64,000 nucleotides of DNA from Thalassospira sp. HJ (GTDB lineage: Bacteria > Pseudomonadota > Alphaproteobacteria > Rhodospirillales > Thalassospiraceae): positions 558,001 to 622,000 of the forward strand of contig NZ_JYII01000010.1 of assembly GCF_000948415.1 (NCBI RefSeq), read 5' to 3'. The stretch's first letter is position 1. The number at the start of each line of letters is the position of its first letter. Below are positions 16,549-25,012 of the stretch, piece after piece. The notes beneath the pieces were generated by a model. That model made no database searches. It was given only the letters and a program-made list of their open reading frames with translations, and was not told the origin of the DNA. A program made the position numbers and the translations under genes.

Positions 16549-19209
16549 ATGACCAAATGGGTTTACGGTTTCGGTGGCGGTAGCGCCGAGGGCCGTTCGG
16601 ATATGCGTGAACTTCTGGGTGGCAAGGGCGCAAACCTTGCCGAGATGTGCAATCTCGGACTTCCGGTCCCGCCCGGCTTTACCATTACAACCGAAGTCTG
16701 CACGGCGTTTTATGACAATGATCGTGCTTACCCGGATGGTCTGAATGCCGAAGTCGAAACGGCGCTGGCGGCAGTTGAAAAGCTCGTCGGTCGTTCGTTT
16801 GGTGACGCCAAGGACCCGCTTCTTGTTTCCGTGCGCTCCGGTGCCCGCGCATCCATGCCCGGCATGATGGATACGGTCCTCAACCTTGGTCTCAATGACG
16901 AAACGGTCGAAGCGCTTGCAAGCGTGTCGGGTGACCGTCGTTTCGCCTATGACAGTTACCGCCGCTTCATTCAGATGTATGGCGACGTCGTTCTGGGCGT
17001 TGATCACTATCACTTCGAAGATATCCTTGAGACCGTCAAGGAAGACAAGGGCGTTACCCTTGATACCGACATGAGTGCCGATGACTGGGCCGAAGTCGTC
17101 GAAGCGTTCAAGAAAAAAGTCCAAAGCGAACTGGGGCAGCCGTTCCCGCAAGACCCGCGTGAACAGCTGTGGGGTGCCATTGGTGCTGTCTTTGGCAGCT
17201 GGATGAACGCACGTGCCAACACCTACCGCCGTTTGCACAACATCCCGGCCAGCTGGGGGACTGCGGTCAACGTTCAGGCGATGGTCTTTGGCAATATGGG
17301 CAATGACTGTGCGACCGGTGTGTGCTTCTCGCGCAATCCGTCGACCGGCGAAGACCGTTTCTATGGCGAATATCTGATCAATGCGCAGGGCGAAGACGTT
17401 GTTGCCGGTATCCGTACGCCAGCCCCGCTGACCGAAATCGAAAAACAGGAATCCGGTTCGGACCTGATTTCGATGGAAGCCGCGATGCCCCGTGTATTCA
17501 AGGAACTCTGTGATATCCGCGAAAAGCTTGAATCCCATTATCGCGACATGCAGGACATGGAATTCACTGTTGAGTCCGGCAAGCTTTACATGCTTCAGAC
17601 CCGTGCGGGCAAACGCACGGCCAAGGCGGCATTGCGGATCGCTGTTGAAATGTGCCGTGATGGTGTGATCTCGCAGAAAGACGCCATCATGCGCGTCAAT
17701 CCGGCACAGCTTGATCAGCTGCTGCACCCGACCCTTGATCCAGAAGCAGACCGCAAGGTCGTTGGCATGGGCCTTCCGGCATCACCCGGTGCGGCGTCCG
17801 GCCAGATCGTTTTCTCGGCCGAGGTTGCCGAAGAATGGGCAGGCAAGGGCCGCAAGGTCATTCTGGTGCGTATCGAAACAAGCCCCGAAGACATCGCGGG
17901 CATGCATGCAGCCCAGGGCATTCTGACGTCACGCGGTGGCATGACCAGCCACGCTGCTGTGGTCGCACGTGGCATGGGCACACCTTGCGTTTGTGGTGCC
18001 GGTGCAGTCAAAATTGACTACGCCAACAAAACCATGATGTCGGGCGGTGTGACCCTTAAGGAAGGGGACGTCATCACCCTTGATGGCGCAACCGGTGAAG
18101 TCATGCTGGGCGAAGTTGCGACCCTGAAACCCGATCTTTCCGGTGATTTCTCGCAGTTGATGGAATGGGCGGATGTTTTGCGTCGCCTTAAAATCCGCAC
18201 CAACGCCGAAACCCCGGAAGAAGCTGAAACTGCACGTGGTTTCGGGGCAGAGGGCATTGGCCTTTGCCGTACGGAACACATGTTCTTTGATCCGGAACGG
18301 ATTATCTCCATGCGCGAGATGATCCTGGCTGAAACCGAGCAGGGCCGTCGTTCGGCGCTGGCAAAACTTCTGCCCTATCAGCGTCAGGACTTCATCGATC
18401 TGTTCCGCATCATGAAGGGGCTGCCGGTCACCATTCGTTTGCTTGACCCGCCGCTGCATGAATTCCTGCCGCATGGCGATGCCGAAATTGCCGAGGTGGC
18501 CAAGGCTGCCGGTGTGTCCGAAGCCATCGTCAAGCGCCGGTTGCTTGATCTTGCCGAAGCCAACCCGATGCTGGGTCATCGCGGCTGCCGTCTGGGGATC
18601 AGCTATCCGGAAATCTACGAGATGCAGGCACGTGCCATCTTTGAAGCCGCGATCGAGGTGACCAAGGATGGTGGCGATCCGGTTATTCCGGAAATCATGA
18701 TTCCGCTGATTGTTGGCAAGAAGGAACTTGAAATCCTCAAGGCCGCGATCATCAAGGTCGCAGCCGAGGTCGAAGACGAAAAAGGTGCCAAGCTGAAATA
18801 TCTGGTTGGCACCATGATCGAATTGCCGCGCGCAGCACTGCGTGCCGGTGAAATCGCCGAAGAAGCCGAATTCTTCAGCTTTGGCACCAACGACCTCACC
18901 CAGACCACTTTTGGTCTGTCACGTGATGACGCGGCGCGCTTCCTTGATACCTATATCGCCAAGGATATCTTTGCCGGTGATCCGTTTGTATCGCTTGATC
19001 AGGATGGCGTTGGCGAGTTGGTCAGTCTGGCGGCCGAACGTGGTCGGGCGACCCGCAGCGACATCAAGCTTGGCATCTGTGGCGAGCATGGTGGCGATCC
19101 GGCATCGATTGCCTTCTGCGAGGCACAGGGACTTGATTACGTCTCATGCTCCCCGTACCGCGTGCCGATTGCTCGTCTTGCCGCAGCACAGGCTGCACTT
19201 GGTAAGTAA
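16549..19209 (+). CDS. ppdK: Pyruvate, phosphate dikinase
   Basis: An 886-residue cytoplasmic enzyme interconverting pyruvate, ATP and phosphate with phosphoenolpyruvate, AMP and pyrophosphate. It has the N-terminal ATP-grasp domain (GGKGANLAEMCNLGLPVPPGF near 24-44), the central swivelling phosphohistidine domain (catalytic His in GGMTSHAAVVARGMG near 465-479), and the C-terminal PEP/pyruvate TIM barrel (GLCRTEHMFF, and the Cys in LDYVSCSPYRVPIARL near the end). Length matches the family. A GAGGAAAAGG ribosome site precedes the ATG. It is followed by a clean terminator. Confidence 0.97.
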   Translation: MTKWVYGFGGGSAEGRSDMRELLGGKGANLAEMCNLGLPVPPGFTITTEVCTAFYDNDRAYPDGLNAEVETALAAVEKLVGRSFGDAKDPLLVSVRSGARASMPGMMDTVLNLGLNDETVEALASVSGDRRFAYDSYRRFIQMYGDVVLGVDHYHFEDILETVKEDKGVTLDTDMSADDWAEVVEAFKKKVQSELGQPFPQDPREQLWGAIGAVFGSWMNARANTYRRLHNIPASWGTAVNVQAMVFGNMGNDCATGVCFSRNPSTGEDRFYGEYLINAQGEDVVAGIRTPAPLTEIEKQESGSDLISMEAAMPRVFKELCDIREKLESHYRDMQDMEFTVESGKLYMLQTRAGKRTAKAALRIAVEMCRDGVISQKDAIMRVNPAQLDQLLHPTLDPEADRKVVGMGLPASPGAASGQIVFSAEVAEEWAGKGRKVILVRIETSPEDIAGMHAAQGILTSRGGMTSHAAVVARGMGTPCVCGAGAVKIDYANKTMMSGGVTLKEGDVITLDGATGEVMLGEVATLKPDLSGDFSQLMEWADVLRRLKIRTNAETPEEAETARGFGAEGIGLCRTEHMFFDPERIISMREMILAETEQGRRSALAKLLPYQRQDFIDLFRIMKGLPVTIRLLDPPLHEFLPHGDAEIAEVAKAAGVSEAIVKRRLLDLAEANPMLGHRGCRLGISYPEIYEMQARAIFEAAIEVTKDGGDPVIPEIMIPLIVGKKELEILKAAIIKVAAEVEDEKGAKLKYLVGTMIELPRAALRAGEIAEEAEFFSFGTNDLTQTTFGLSRDDAARFLDTYIAKDIFAGDPFVSLDQDGVGELVSLAAERGRATRSDIKLGICGEHGGDPASIAFCEAQGLDYVSCSPYRVPIARLAAAQAALGK

Positions 19210-19245
19210 TTACCGCTCGTAAATTCGACGCGTGAAAAAGATAAA

Positions 19246-19280
19246 AACGGCAACGGGGCAACTCGTTGCTGTTATTTTTG
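19246..19280 (+). terminator. Rho-independent terminator after ppdK
   Basis: A 10-bp stem with one G-U pair (19246-19255 with 19264-19273), followed by ATTTTTG, about 37 bases after the ppdK stop. Confidence 0.85.
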
Positions 19281-19282
19281 TC

Positions 19283-19948
19283 TTATTGCGATGACGGGTC
19301 GTTGCGTTGGGTGCGGTGTTTCATCACCAGCATCCCGCCAACCACGAGGCCCAGAAGCAACAGGATGATGCCGCCGATCTTGAACAGCTTCTCGTAAAGA
19401 AGGCGGTTGTGATATTCCGCCTCGCGCAGTTCTGTCAGGTGTGTGATCACGGCATCAAGCTGCGCACGATAGCGTTGCTCTGGCGGAAGGGTGCTTTCAT
19501 AGCGCACAGCACGCAGCAACATATTCAGGCGTTCTACCGCATCAAGGTAGTTTTCCTCTGTCATGCGGGCCTGTTCGATGGTCGGCTTGAGTGCCGGTTT
19601 TTCATCCGGCCCCAGAAAATGACCCGGATAGGTCTTTAGGTCAGGCCAGTAATTGTCCAGACAATCACGAACATTGGTGACAATCGCCCCGCAAGGTACA
19701 ATCTTCTGCGGGTAAAATCGAAGTAACGTGCCAAGGGCCATCTGCTTGATCTGATGGCCCTTACGGTTATAGGCCTCGGTGATTGTCGCCAGCTCCTTTT
19801 CGGCTTCAGAAATCGACATATCGGATACGGGCACGTCGCTTAAATCCGGCGCAGCTTGCTGAATTGCAGCCATGGCAGGTGTGATGACAAGCGCGCAAAG
19901 CACGGCCATCAAGCCCCGGATACAAAGGACCCTGTTCCACAGTTTCAT
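19283..19948 (-). CDS. Uncharacterised membrane-anchored periplasmic protein
   Basis: A 221-residue protein with an N-terminal signal sequence (about 1-27, ending PAMA) and a single C-terminal membrane helix (about 190-210, IGGIILLLLGLVVGGML) followed by a short basic tail, so the middle should be periplasmic. That middle is helical and charged, with two cysteines (in VPCGAIVTNVRDCLDNYW) that may pair. I recognise no family. The MKLWNRV start at 19948 has GGGA seven bases upstream. The frame is open further upstream but overlaps the ygfZ terminator. Confidence 0.65.
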   Translation of the reverse strand: MKLWNRVLCIRGLMAVLCALVITPAMAAIQQAAPDLSDVPVSDMSISEAEKELATITEAYNRKGHQIKQMALGTLLRFYPQKIVPCGAIVTNVRDCLDNYWPDLKTYPGHFLGPDEKPALKPTIEQARMTEENYLDAVERLNMLLRAVRYESTLPPEQRYRAQLDAVITHLTELREAEYHNRLLYEKLFKIGGIILLLLGLVVGGMLVMKHRTQRNDPSSQ

Positions 19949-20017
19949 CGCAAATCCCGATTTTTGCTTTTCTTTTAACATAGGGGCTGTTGGTGCATTG
20001 CAACAGGTTTTAACGAA

Positions 20018-20046
20018 AAACGGGCCCCGCGAGGCGGAACCCGTTT
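20018..20046 (-). terminator. Terminator of the folate-binding protein gene
   Basis: A 7-bp stem (20018-20024 with 20040-20046), followed on the minus strand by a T-rich stretch (complement of 20011-20020), 30 bases beyond the ygfZ stop. Confidence 0.65.
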
Positions 20047-20075
20047 GATACATCGGTATCGGTTTTTGGGCGAAC

Positions 20076-20990
20076 TCAGGCCGCATTTTCCGGCAACTGA
20101 ACCCAGTCAGGCACAGAAACCGTGATCTTTGCATCACCCGCAAACAGTTCTGCATCGCCTTCAATCCGCTCAAGCCGGATCAAGGCCAGACCGAAATCAC
20201 CATGGACAGACCGGATAATACCGGCCTCCTTGTCACCATTCATGATCGGCGTGCCCGCATTTGGTGCGGGGCCGTCAATCTTGACTGGCAACAGGCGCTT
20301 GCGCACAAGGCCGCGATATTTGGTGCGAGCGGTAAGTTCCTGGCCCATATAGCAGCCCTTTTTGAAATCCACACCGCCCAGCTCTTCAAAGCCGCTTTCA
20401 AGCAGGATGGATTTCTCGACCTCCATTTCTTCGCTGCCATTGGGAATGCCAAGCGAAACGCGCATCTGGTGATAGGTTTCAACATCGCTTTCCTGCGCGC
20501 CGATGGCACCCATTTCGGCCAACGCATTTTTCGGCAGAAGAACACGCGCACCCATTTCGGCAAGACGGGGGTCGACCGCCTTGATGCCATCGGCCATATG
20601 GGCCGTTGCACCCGGTGTTGCCTTAAGCGACAGCGAACTCAGCGCATCTTTGCCAAACACAGCCACGACGTCGTAGCTGTCGCTGACATCAGTCAGTTCG
20701 GCCTTGGCGCGCAGTTTGTACATGCGAAGCTTTTTAAACAGTTCGGCCGCGCGCGCGCCATTTTCACCGCGCTCGCATTCAATCAGCAGGCTGTCTTCAT
20801 CCTGATGATAGACAAAGAAATCAAACAGGAACTTCCCCTGTGGCGTTAAAAGTGCGCCATAGCCTGATTTCTCGGGCGAAATGGTTTCGATGTTGTTTGA
20901 TACAAGCCCTTGCAGGAAGCTGACCCGGTCCGGACCACTCACACGGATCACCGCACGATCCGGCAAAAGGGCATAGAAAGTCTCACTCAT
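20076..20990 (-). CDS. ygfZ: Folate-binding Fe-S cluster assembly/repair protein YgfZ
   Basis: A 304-residue member of the YgfZ/GcvT-like family, which uses a folate-binding fold to support assembly or repair of certain Fe-S enzymes. The signature KGCYxGQE appears as KKGCYMGQELTART, with its essential Cys. The N-terminal half has the GcvT-like FLQGLVSNNI and YGALLTPQGKFLFDFFVY segments. The MSETFYALL start at 20990 is chosen. The longer open frame upstream is not conserved in character. It is transcribed alone, divergent from the glycan cluster. Confidence 0.92.
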   Translation of the reverse strand: MSETFYALLPDRAVIRVSGPDRVSFLQGLVSNNIETISPEKSGYGALLTPQGKFLFDFFVYHQDEDSLLIECERGENGARAAELFKKLRMYKLRAKAELTDVSDSYDVVAVFGKDALSSLSLKATPGATAHMADGIKAVDPRLAEMGARVLLPKNALAEMGAIGAQESDVETYHQMRVSLGIPNGSEEMEVEKSILLESGFEELGGVDFKKGCYMGQELTARTKYRGLVRKRLLPVKIDGPAPNAGTPIMNGDKEAGIIRSVHGDFGLALIRLERIEGDAELFAGDAKITVSVPDWVQLPENAA

Positions 20991-21139
20991 GATATTTATG
21001 GCTCCGGTTAAACGGAATTGTTTGGGCGAAATGTGGGGCAATCACGCAAATTTCGCAAGACCTGTCTGTGCGGACAAAGGCCGGATAAGCTATAAGAAAA
21101 CCCTTCATAAAACGCCGTCGAACGGATAGAACCAAACTT

Positions 21140-22180
21140 ATGAAAATCTTGATGCTTGATCAGTCTATCGGCTTTGATCCCAAGGATCGCGAAGCCCGTC
21201 CGCTTGGAACATGCCAGCGCGCTTTCATTGCCCTGGCAGAGTCCCTTGTTGCCCGTGGTCACAAGGTCGAAGCGCGCCGGAATGGCGGCATCGACAAGGA
21301 CATGCACGGTGTTGCCTGGCGACAGCTTGAAGCTGAACTGCCGCCGTTCGGCGGTGATGCGGTCAATACCGTGATTGTCTGGCGCGATCCGGCGTTGCTC
21401 AGCCATGCAAGCGTGCCCGATGGGGCAACCGTCGCACTTTGGTTTGATGGTGATCCGGCAAGGTTGAATGCCGATGATGTGCGGCTGGTTCTGCAGGAAA
21501 AGAAAGTTCAGGTCATCTTTACCGATGACGCGCAGGCAAAGGCCTTTGATGCCGATCTGGCCAAAAAGCCGATTGTGGTCAGGCCCGGCGCCACTACATC
21601 CTTTGTCATGGCATCGAACATGCACTGGGCATTTGAGTCGCGCGATGAATTGGCGGTGACCGTTGCCAACAGCTCGACGGGGATTGCCCAGATCATTCGC
21701 ATTTGGGAAACCTATGTCGCGCCCAAGGCGCCGAATGCGATCCTGGAAGTCTACGCCCACGACCTGTTTAGCGCCATGGCTGGCGAAAATGACAGCGTGT
21801 CGGAAGACCTGTTGGATATGGTGCGCTCCGCCATCGACAAGGGTGTGCGCGTCCATCATCCCAAACCCGAAGCGGATATGGCAGAAACCGTCGCCAATGC
21901 GCGCGCGTTTCTCCATCACGGCAAATACGGCACGGATTATGTCGGGCAATGGCTTGTTGATGCGCTGGGCGCTGCAACACCGGTTGTGTCCTATGGCGGC
22001 ATTGCCAAAAGCCGGGTCGAGGACGGCAAAACCGGCTATATCGTCCCGGACGAGGCCGCATTTGGTAATATCACATCCCAGCTTCTGACCGACCGGTCCT
22101 TCTTTGCCAGCCAGTCCGAAGCCGCACGCAATGATCGCCGCGAATGGATCCATGTCGCCGGCGAGCTGGAGAAACTGTAA
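21140..22180 (+). CDS. GT-B type glycosyltransferase (GT4-like)
   Basis: A 346-residue cytoplasmic or membrane-associated glycosyltransferase with an N-terminal Rossmann half (MKILMLDQS, then GTCQRAFIALAESLVARGHKV) and a C-terminal donor-binding half ending with VDALGAATPVVSYGG and VEDGKTGYIVPD, typical of GT4-like enzymes. The classical ExxxxxxxE motif is not clean, so donor and acceptor are unknown. It is the first gene of a co-directional cluster. The next gene starts three bases after its stop. Codon use is host-like. Confidence 0.78.
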   Translation: MKILMLDQSIGFDPKDREARPLGTCQRAFIALAESLVARGHKVEARRNGGIDKDMHGVAWRQLEAELPPFGGDAVNTVIVWRDPALLSHASVPDGATVALWFDGDPARLNADDVRLVLQEKKVQVIFTDDAQAKAFDADLAKKPIVVRPGATTSFVMASNMHWAFESRDELAVTVANSSTGIAQIIRIWETYVAPKAPNAILEVYAHDLFSAMAGENDSVSEDLLDMVRSAIDKGVRVHHPKPEADMAETVANARAFLHHGKYGTDYVGQWLVDALGAATPVVSYGGIAKSRVEDGKTGYIVPDEAAFGNITSQLLTDRSFFASQSEAARNDRREWIHVAGELEKL

Positions 22181-22183
22181 CCC

Positions 22184-23146
22184 GTGCGCCTGCTGTTCAT
22201 TACGTCAAACCGTCTGGGCGATGCAGTGCTTTCGACATCTGTGCTGCGCCACTATGTCGAAACCTATCCCGGCATCCGCGTGACGGTTGCCTGTGGCCCG
22301 GTTGCAGCCCCGATTTTCGAAGGTGTGCCGAACCTAGAACGTATCATCGAAATGCCAAAGCAAAAGCGCGGCGGCCATTGGTGGAAGCTCTGGAAATCAG
22401 TCGTCCTGACCTGGTGGGACATCATCGTCGATTTGCGCGGCAGTGCGACGGCCTATGTGTTGCCGGGGCGGAAACGGGTTGTGTTGCCGGGGAATGACGA
22501 CGACTTGCACCGTGTTGAACAGCTTGGAAAGCTGATCGGTGTTGAACCGGCGCCATTGCCAATGATTTGGACCCGTCCTGAGGATGACGCACGCGCAAGA
22601 GAACTAATCCCCGATCATGGCAAGGCATTGTTGGCTGTTGGGCCATCTGCGAACTGGGGTGGAAAAACTTGGCCTGCTGAGCGTTTCGTTAAATTGATTG
22701 CGCGTATTCGTGCAAATGATGGCCTTTTACCAAATGCCCATCTACTTGTGGTGGGGGCTCCGAGCGAGCGCGATGCAGCTAAGCCTGTGATTGAGTCCTT
22801 AAAAGCCGAAGATCGCACTGTGATTTTTGGAGACGAGCATTTGCTCACAGTTCAAGCCTGTCTGGAACGTAGTGACCTCTACGTCGGAAATGACAGCGGT
22901 TTGATGCATATGGCGGCCGCAGCTGGCATTCCGACCCTTGGCCTGTTCGGCCCAACAAGGGAAGATAATTATGGGCCTTGTGGCCCGATTACGGCACATG
23001 TGCGAACCGACAAATCTTTTGAAGAGATCTGGAAATCTGGCGAAATTTGGCGCTCTCATGAGAGCCGGATGGATAGCTTGCCTGTTGAAAAGGTTTTTGA
23101 TGGCGCACGTGCGTTGCTTGCGCGCAAGAATGGAGCCATTCAATGA
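22184..23146 (+). CDS. Glycosyltransferase family 9 (heptosyltransferase-like)
   Basis: A 320-residue GT9 enzyme, the family of ADP-heptose:LPS heptosyltransferases. Motifs: NRLGDAVLSTSVLRHY near the N-terminus, VGPSANWGGKTWPAERFVKL (nucleotide-sugar domain) and GNDSGLMHMAAAAGIPTLGLFGPT. It probably adds a sugar to the LPS core or another surface glycan at the inner face of the inner membrane. GTG start at 22184. The last bases overlap the next start (ATGA). The first third uses host-like GC-rich codons while the rest, from about 22590, is clearly AT-richer, suggesting a recombination joint within the gene. Confidence 0.88.
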   Translation: MRLLFITSNRLGDAVLSTSVLRHYVETYPGIRVTVACGPVAAPIFEGVPNLERIIEMPKQKRGGHWWKLWKSVVLTWWDIIVDLRGSATAYVLPGRKRVVLPGNDDDLHRVEQLGKLIGVEPAPLPMIWTRPEDDARARELIPDHGKALLAVGPSANWGGKTWPAERFVKLIARIRANDGLLPNAHLLVVGAPSERDAAKPVIESLKAEDRTVIFGDEHLLTVQACLERSDLYVGNDSGLMHMAAAAGIPTLGLFGPTREDNYGPCGPITAHVRTDKSFEEIWKSGEIWRSHESRMDSLPVEKVFDGARALLARKNGAIQ

Positions 23147-23907
23147 TAAATGGGACGCAAAAACTATCAGTTGTGATTACTGCCCATAACGAGGAAGAAC
23201 GTCTCCCTTCTTGTTTGTCGCACGTTGCCTTTGCCGACGAAATCATTGTTCTGTGTGATAAATGTACCGATGGTACGGAGAAAATAGCCAAGCAGGCAGG
23301 TGCAAAAACTCTAGTTGGCAGCTGGGAAATGGAAGGTGAACGCCGAAATTACGCGCTTTCTCAAGTTAGTGGCGACTGGGTTCTTGAGGTTGATGCCGAC
23401 GAGCATGTTTCTGAAGAACTGGCGAAGGAAATCCGTGAAGTAATCAGAACCAGTAAATTTGGTTTTCATCACCTGATAGTTCACAACTATGTTGGAGATC
23501 GTTTGGTGTTAAATGGTTGGGGCGCTTCATTTGGGAAGCCCGCCTATCCGGGATTGTTTCGTGCAGGTTGCAAACGCTGGGGACCAGAAAGAGTTCACCC
23601 ATCTCTTGCCTTTCAAGGCGAGAGAGGGTCGAAGTTGACGCATCCGGTGCGGCACTATGTTGATCGCAATATCTCGGACATGATTAAGCGATTGGACAGT
23701 TATTCTACTGCGCGTGCAGCTGATTTGCGTGATAGTGGCAAAATAGGCAGTTTTTCGAATAATATCAGGCGTTTTTTCTCGCGCTTTATTCGCTGCTACA
23801 TCGGCCGTAAAGGATACAAGGAAGGGGGTATCGGTTTCCTGATAGCTCTTTTTGCGGGCTTGTTTCCTGTCATTTCGTATCTAAAAGCCAAGCACGAGGA
23901 AAATTGA
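23143..23907 (+). CDS. Glycosyltransferase family 2, WaaE/KdtX-like
   Basis: A 254-residue GT2 enzyme with the GT-A fold: KLSVVITAHNEEERLPSCL at the start, the acidic metal site in VLEVDADEHVS, and a C-terminal hydrophobic segment (GIGFLIALFAGLFPVISYL) that may anchor it to the membrane. Shape and motifs resemble the lipopolysaccharide-core glucosyltransferase group WaaE/KdtX. The specific linkage is inferred only from that resemblance. It overlaps the GT9 gene by four bases, so translation is coupled. It lies wholly in the AT-richer segment. Confidence 0.85.
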   Translation: MINGTQKLSVVITAHNEEERLPSCLSHVAFADEIIVLCDKCTDGTEKIAKQAGAKTLVGSWEMEGERRNYALSQVSGDWVLEVDADEHVSEELAKEIREVIRTSKFGFHHLIVHNYVGDRLVLNGWGASFGKPAYPGLFRAGCKRWGPERVHPSLAFQGERGSKLTHPVRHYVDRNISDMIKRLDSYSTARAADLRDSGKIGSFSNNIRRFFSRFIRCYIGRKGYKEGGIGFLIALFAGLFPVISYLKAKHEEN

Positions 23908-23911
23908 TCTT

Positions 23912-24946
23912 ATGGCGACAATCGTTCTGGCTGACGCTGGTATCAAATTTGACGGTTTTACGTTGGAGCAACGCCCTCTTGGCGGCGCTGAAACGGCATT
24001 TATCTCGTTGGCAGAGGGGCTGGCAGATCGCGGGCATGATGTTACGATCATCAATAAGTGTGATGAACCTCATGAAAACAATGGAGTTAAGTGGCGTCCT
24101 CTAACTGATGGTTTCCCGGAGATTGCCGATCTCTATATTGCCAATCGTGGGCATGAACTGTTGGGATGCATGCCAAGAGCAAAACGGACGATTTTTTGGA
24201 TACACAACCCGGCCAAGTATTTGCTTAAATGGCGTTATTTCTCGCGTTTATGGAAAATTAGGCCAGCCATTGTTTTTTCGGGGCTTCACCATCTCCTGAC
24301 TTATCCAAACTGGGCGCCTTGTGGCGATCGAGTTGTTATTCCTTATGGTATCGAGAACAGGTTTATTACCGCAAAGGTCAGCAACGAAATTCGACAAAAG
24401 CGCGCGATATTTACCTCAAATCCATTGCGTTCACTTGATTGGCTCGTGGATATCTGGAGTGAAAAAATCCATCCTCTGTCGCCGGATGCAGAGCTTCATG
24501 TCTTTGCTGGACCTCAAACCTATGGTTCCGCGGGAGATGAAAAAGCCCAGCGAATGAAGGTCATTCTTGATCACGCCGATACATTGCGTGATAAAGGAGT
24601 TATTCTACGTGGGCCTGTACCCAAAAACCAACTCTTGGATGAGATGCAACACGCGCGTGTCATGCCCTATCGGGGAGACTTTGGAGAAACCTTCTGCCTA
24701 GCGTTGGGGGAAGCTCAGGCTATGGGGGTTCCTTGCGTGGTGCAGGATGTTGGCTGCGTGGCCGAGCGCATTGTCGATGGTGAGACCGGATTTGTTGCTA
24801 GCGATGACGATTTATTTGCCAAACGCACTGCCCAACTTCTAAATGATGATCTCCTATGGGAAGAGCAGCACAAAGCAGCTCTCGAAAATCAACGTGCGTG
24901 GGGTTGGGCTCAGGCTGCCGAGGCATTTGAACAACTGATCCCATAA
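23912..24946 (+). CDS. Glycosyltransferase family 4
   Basis: A 344-residue GT-B enzyme of the GT4 type: N-terminal PLGGAETAFISLAEGLADRGHDV (acceptor side), central LHVFAGPQ, and C-terminal GETFCLALGEAQAMGVPCVVQ with the ExxxxxxxE-like acid pair, then VDGETGFVASDDD. It should transfer a sugar from a nucleotide-sugar to a surface glycan. It starts four bases after the GT2 gene and shares its AT-rich codon use. About 65 bases separate it from asnB. Confidence 0.87.
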   Translation: MATIVLADAGIKFDGFTLEQRPLGGAETAFISLAEGLADRGHDVTIINKCDEPHENNGVKWRPLTDGFPEIADLYIANRGHELLGCMPRAKRTIFWIHNPAKYLLKWRYFSRLWKIRPAIVFSGLHHLLTYPNWAPCGDRVVIPYGIENRFITAKVSNEIRQKRAIFTSNPLRSLDWLVDIWSEKIHPLSPDAELHVFAGPQTYGSAGDEKAQRMKVILDHADTLRDKGVILRGPVPKNQLLDEMQHARVMPYRGDFGETFCLALGEAQAMGVPCVVQDVGCVAERIVDGETGFVASDDDLFAKRTAQLLNDDLLWEEQHKAALENQRAWGWAQAAEAFEQLIP

Positions 24947-25012
24947 GGTGTATCTAGGGTTGTTTAGGTTGATGTATGTAAGCCACTTTAGGGTGGTGTG
25001 GTGGAATGCCTA

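Noticed and set aside
16480..17727. 415-codon minus-strand frame opposite ppdK
   Set aside because: The PpdK reading is complete and conserved. The antisense product is featureless.
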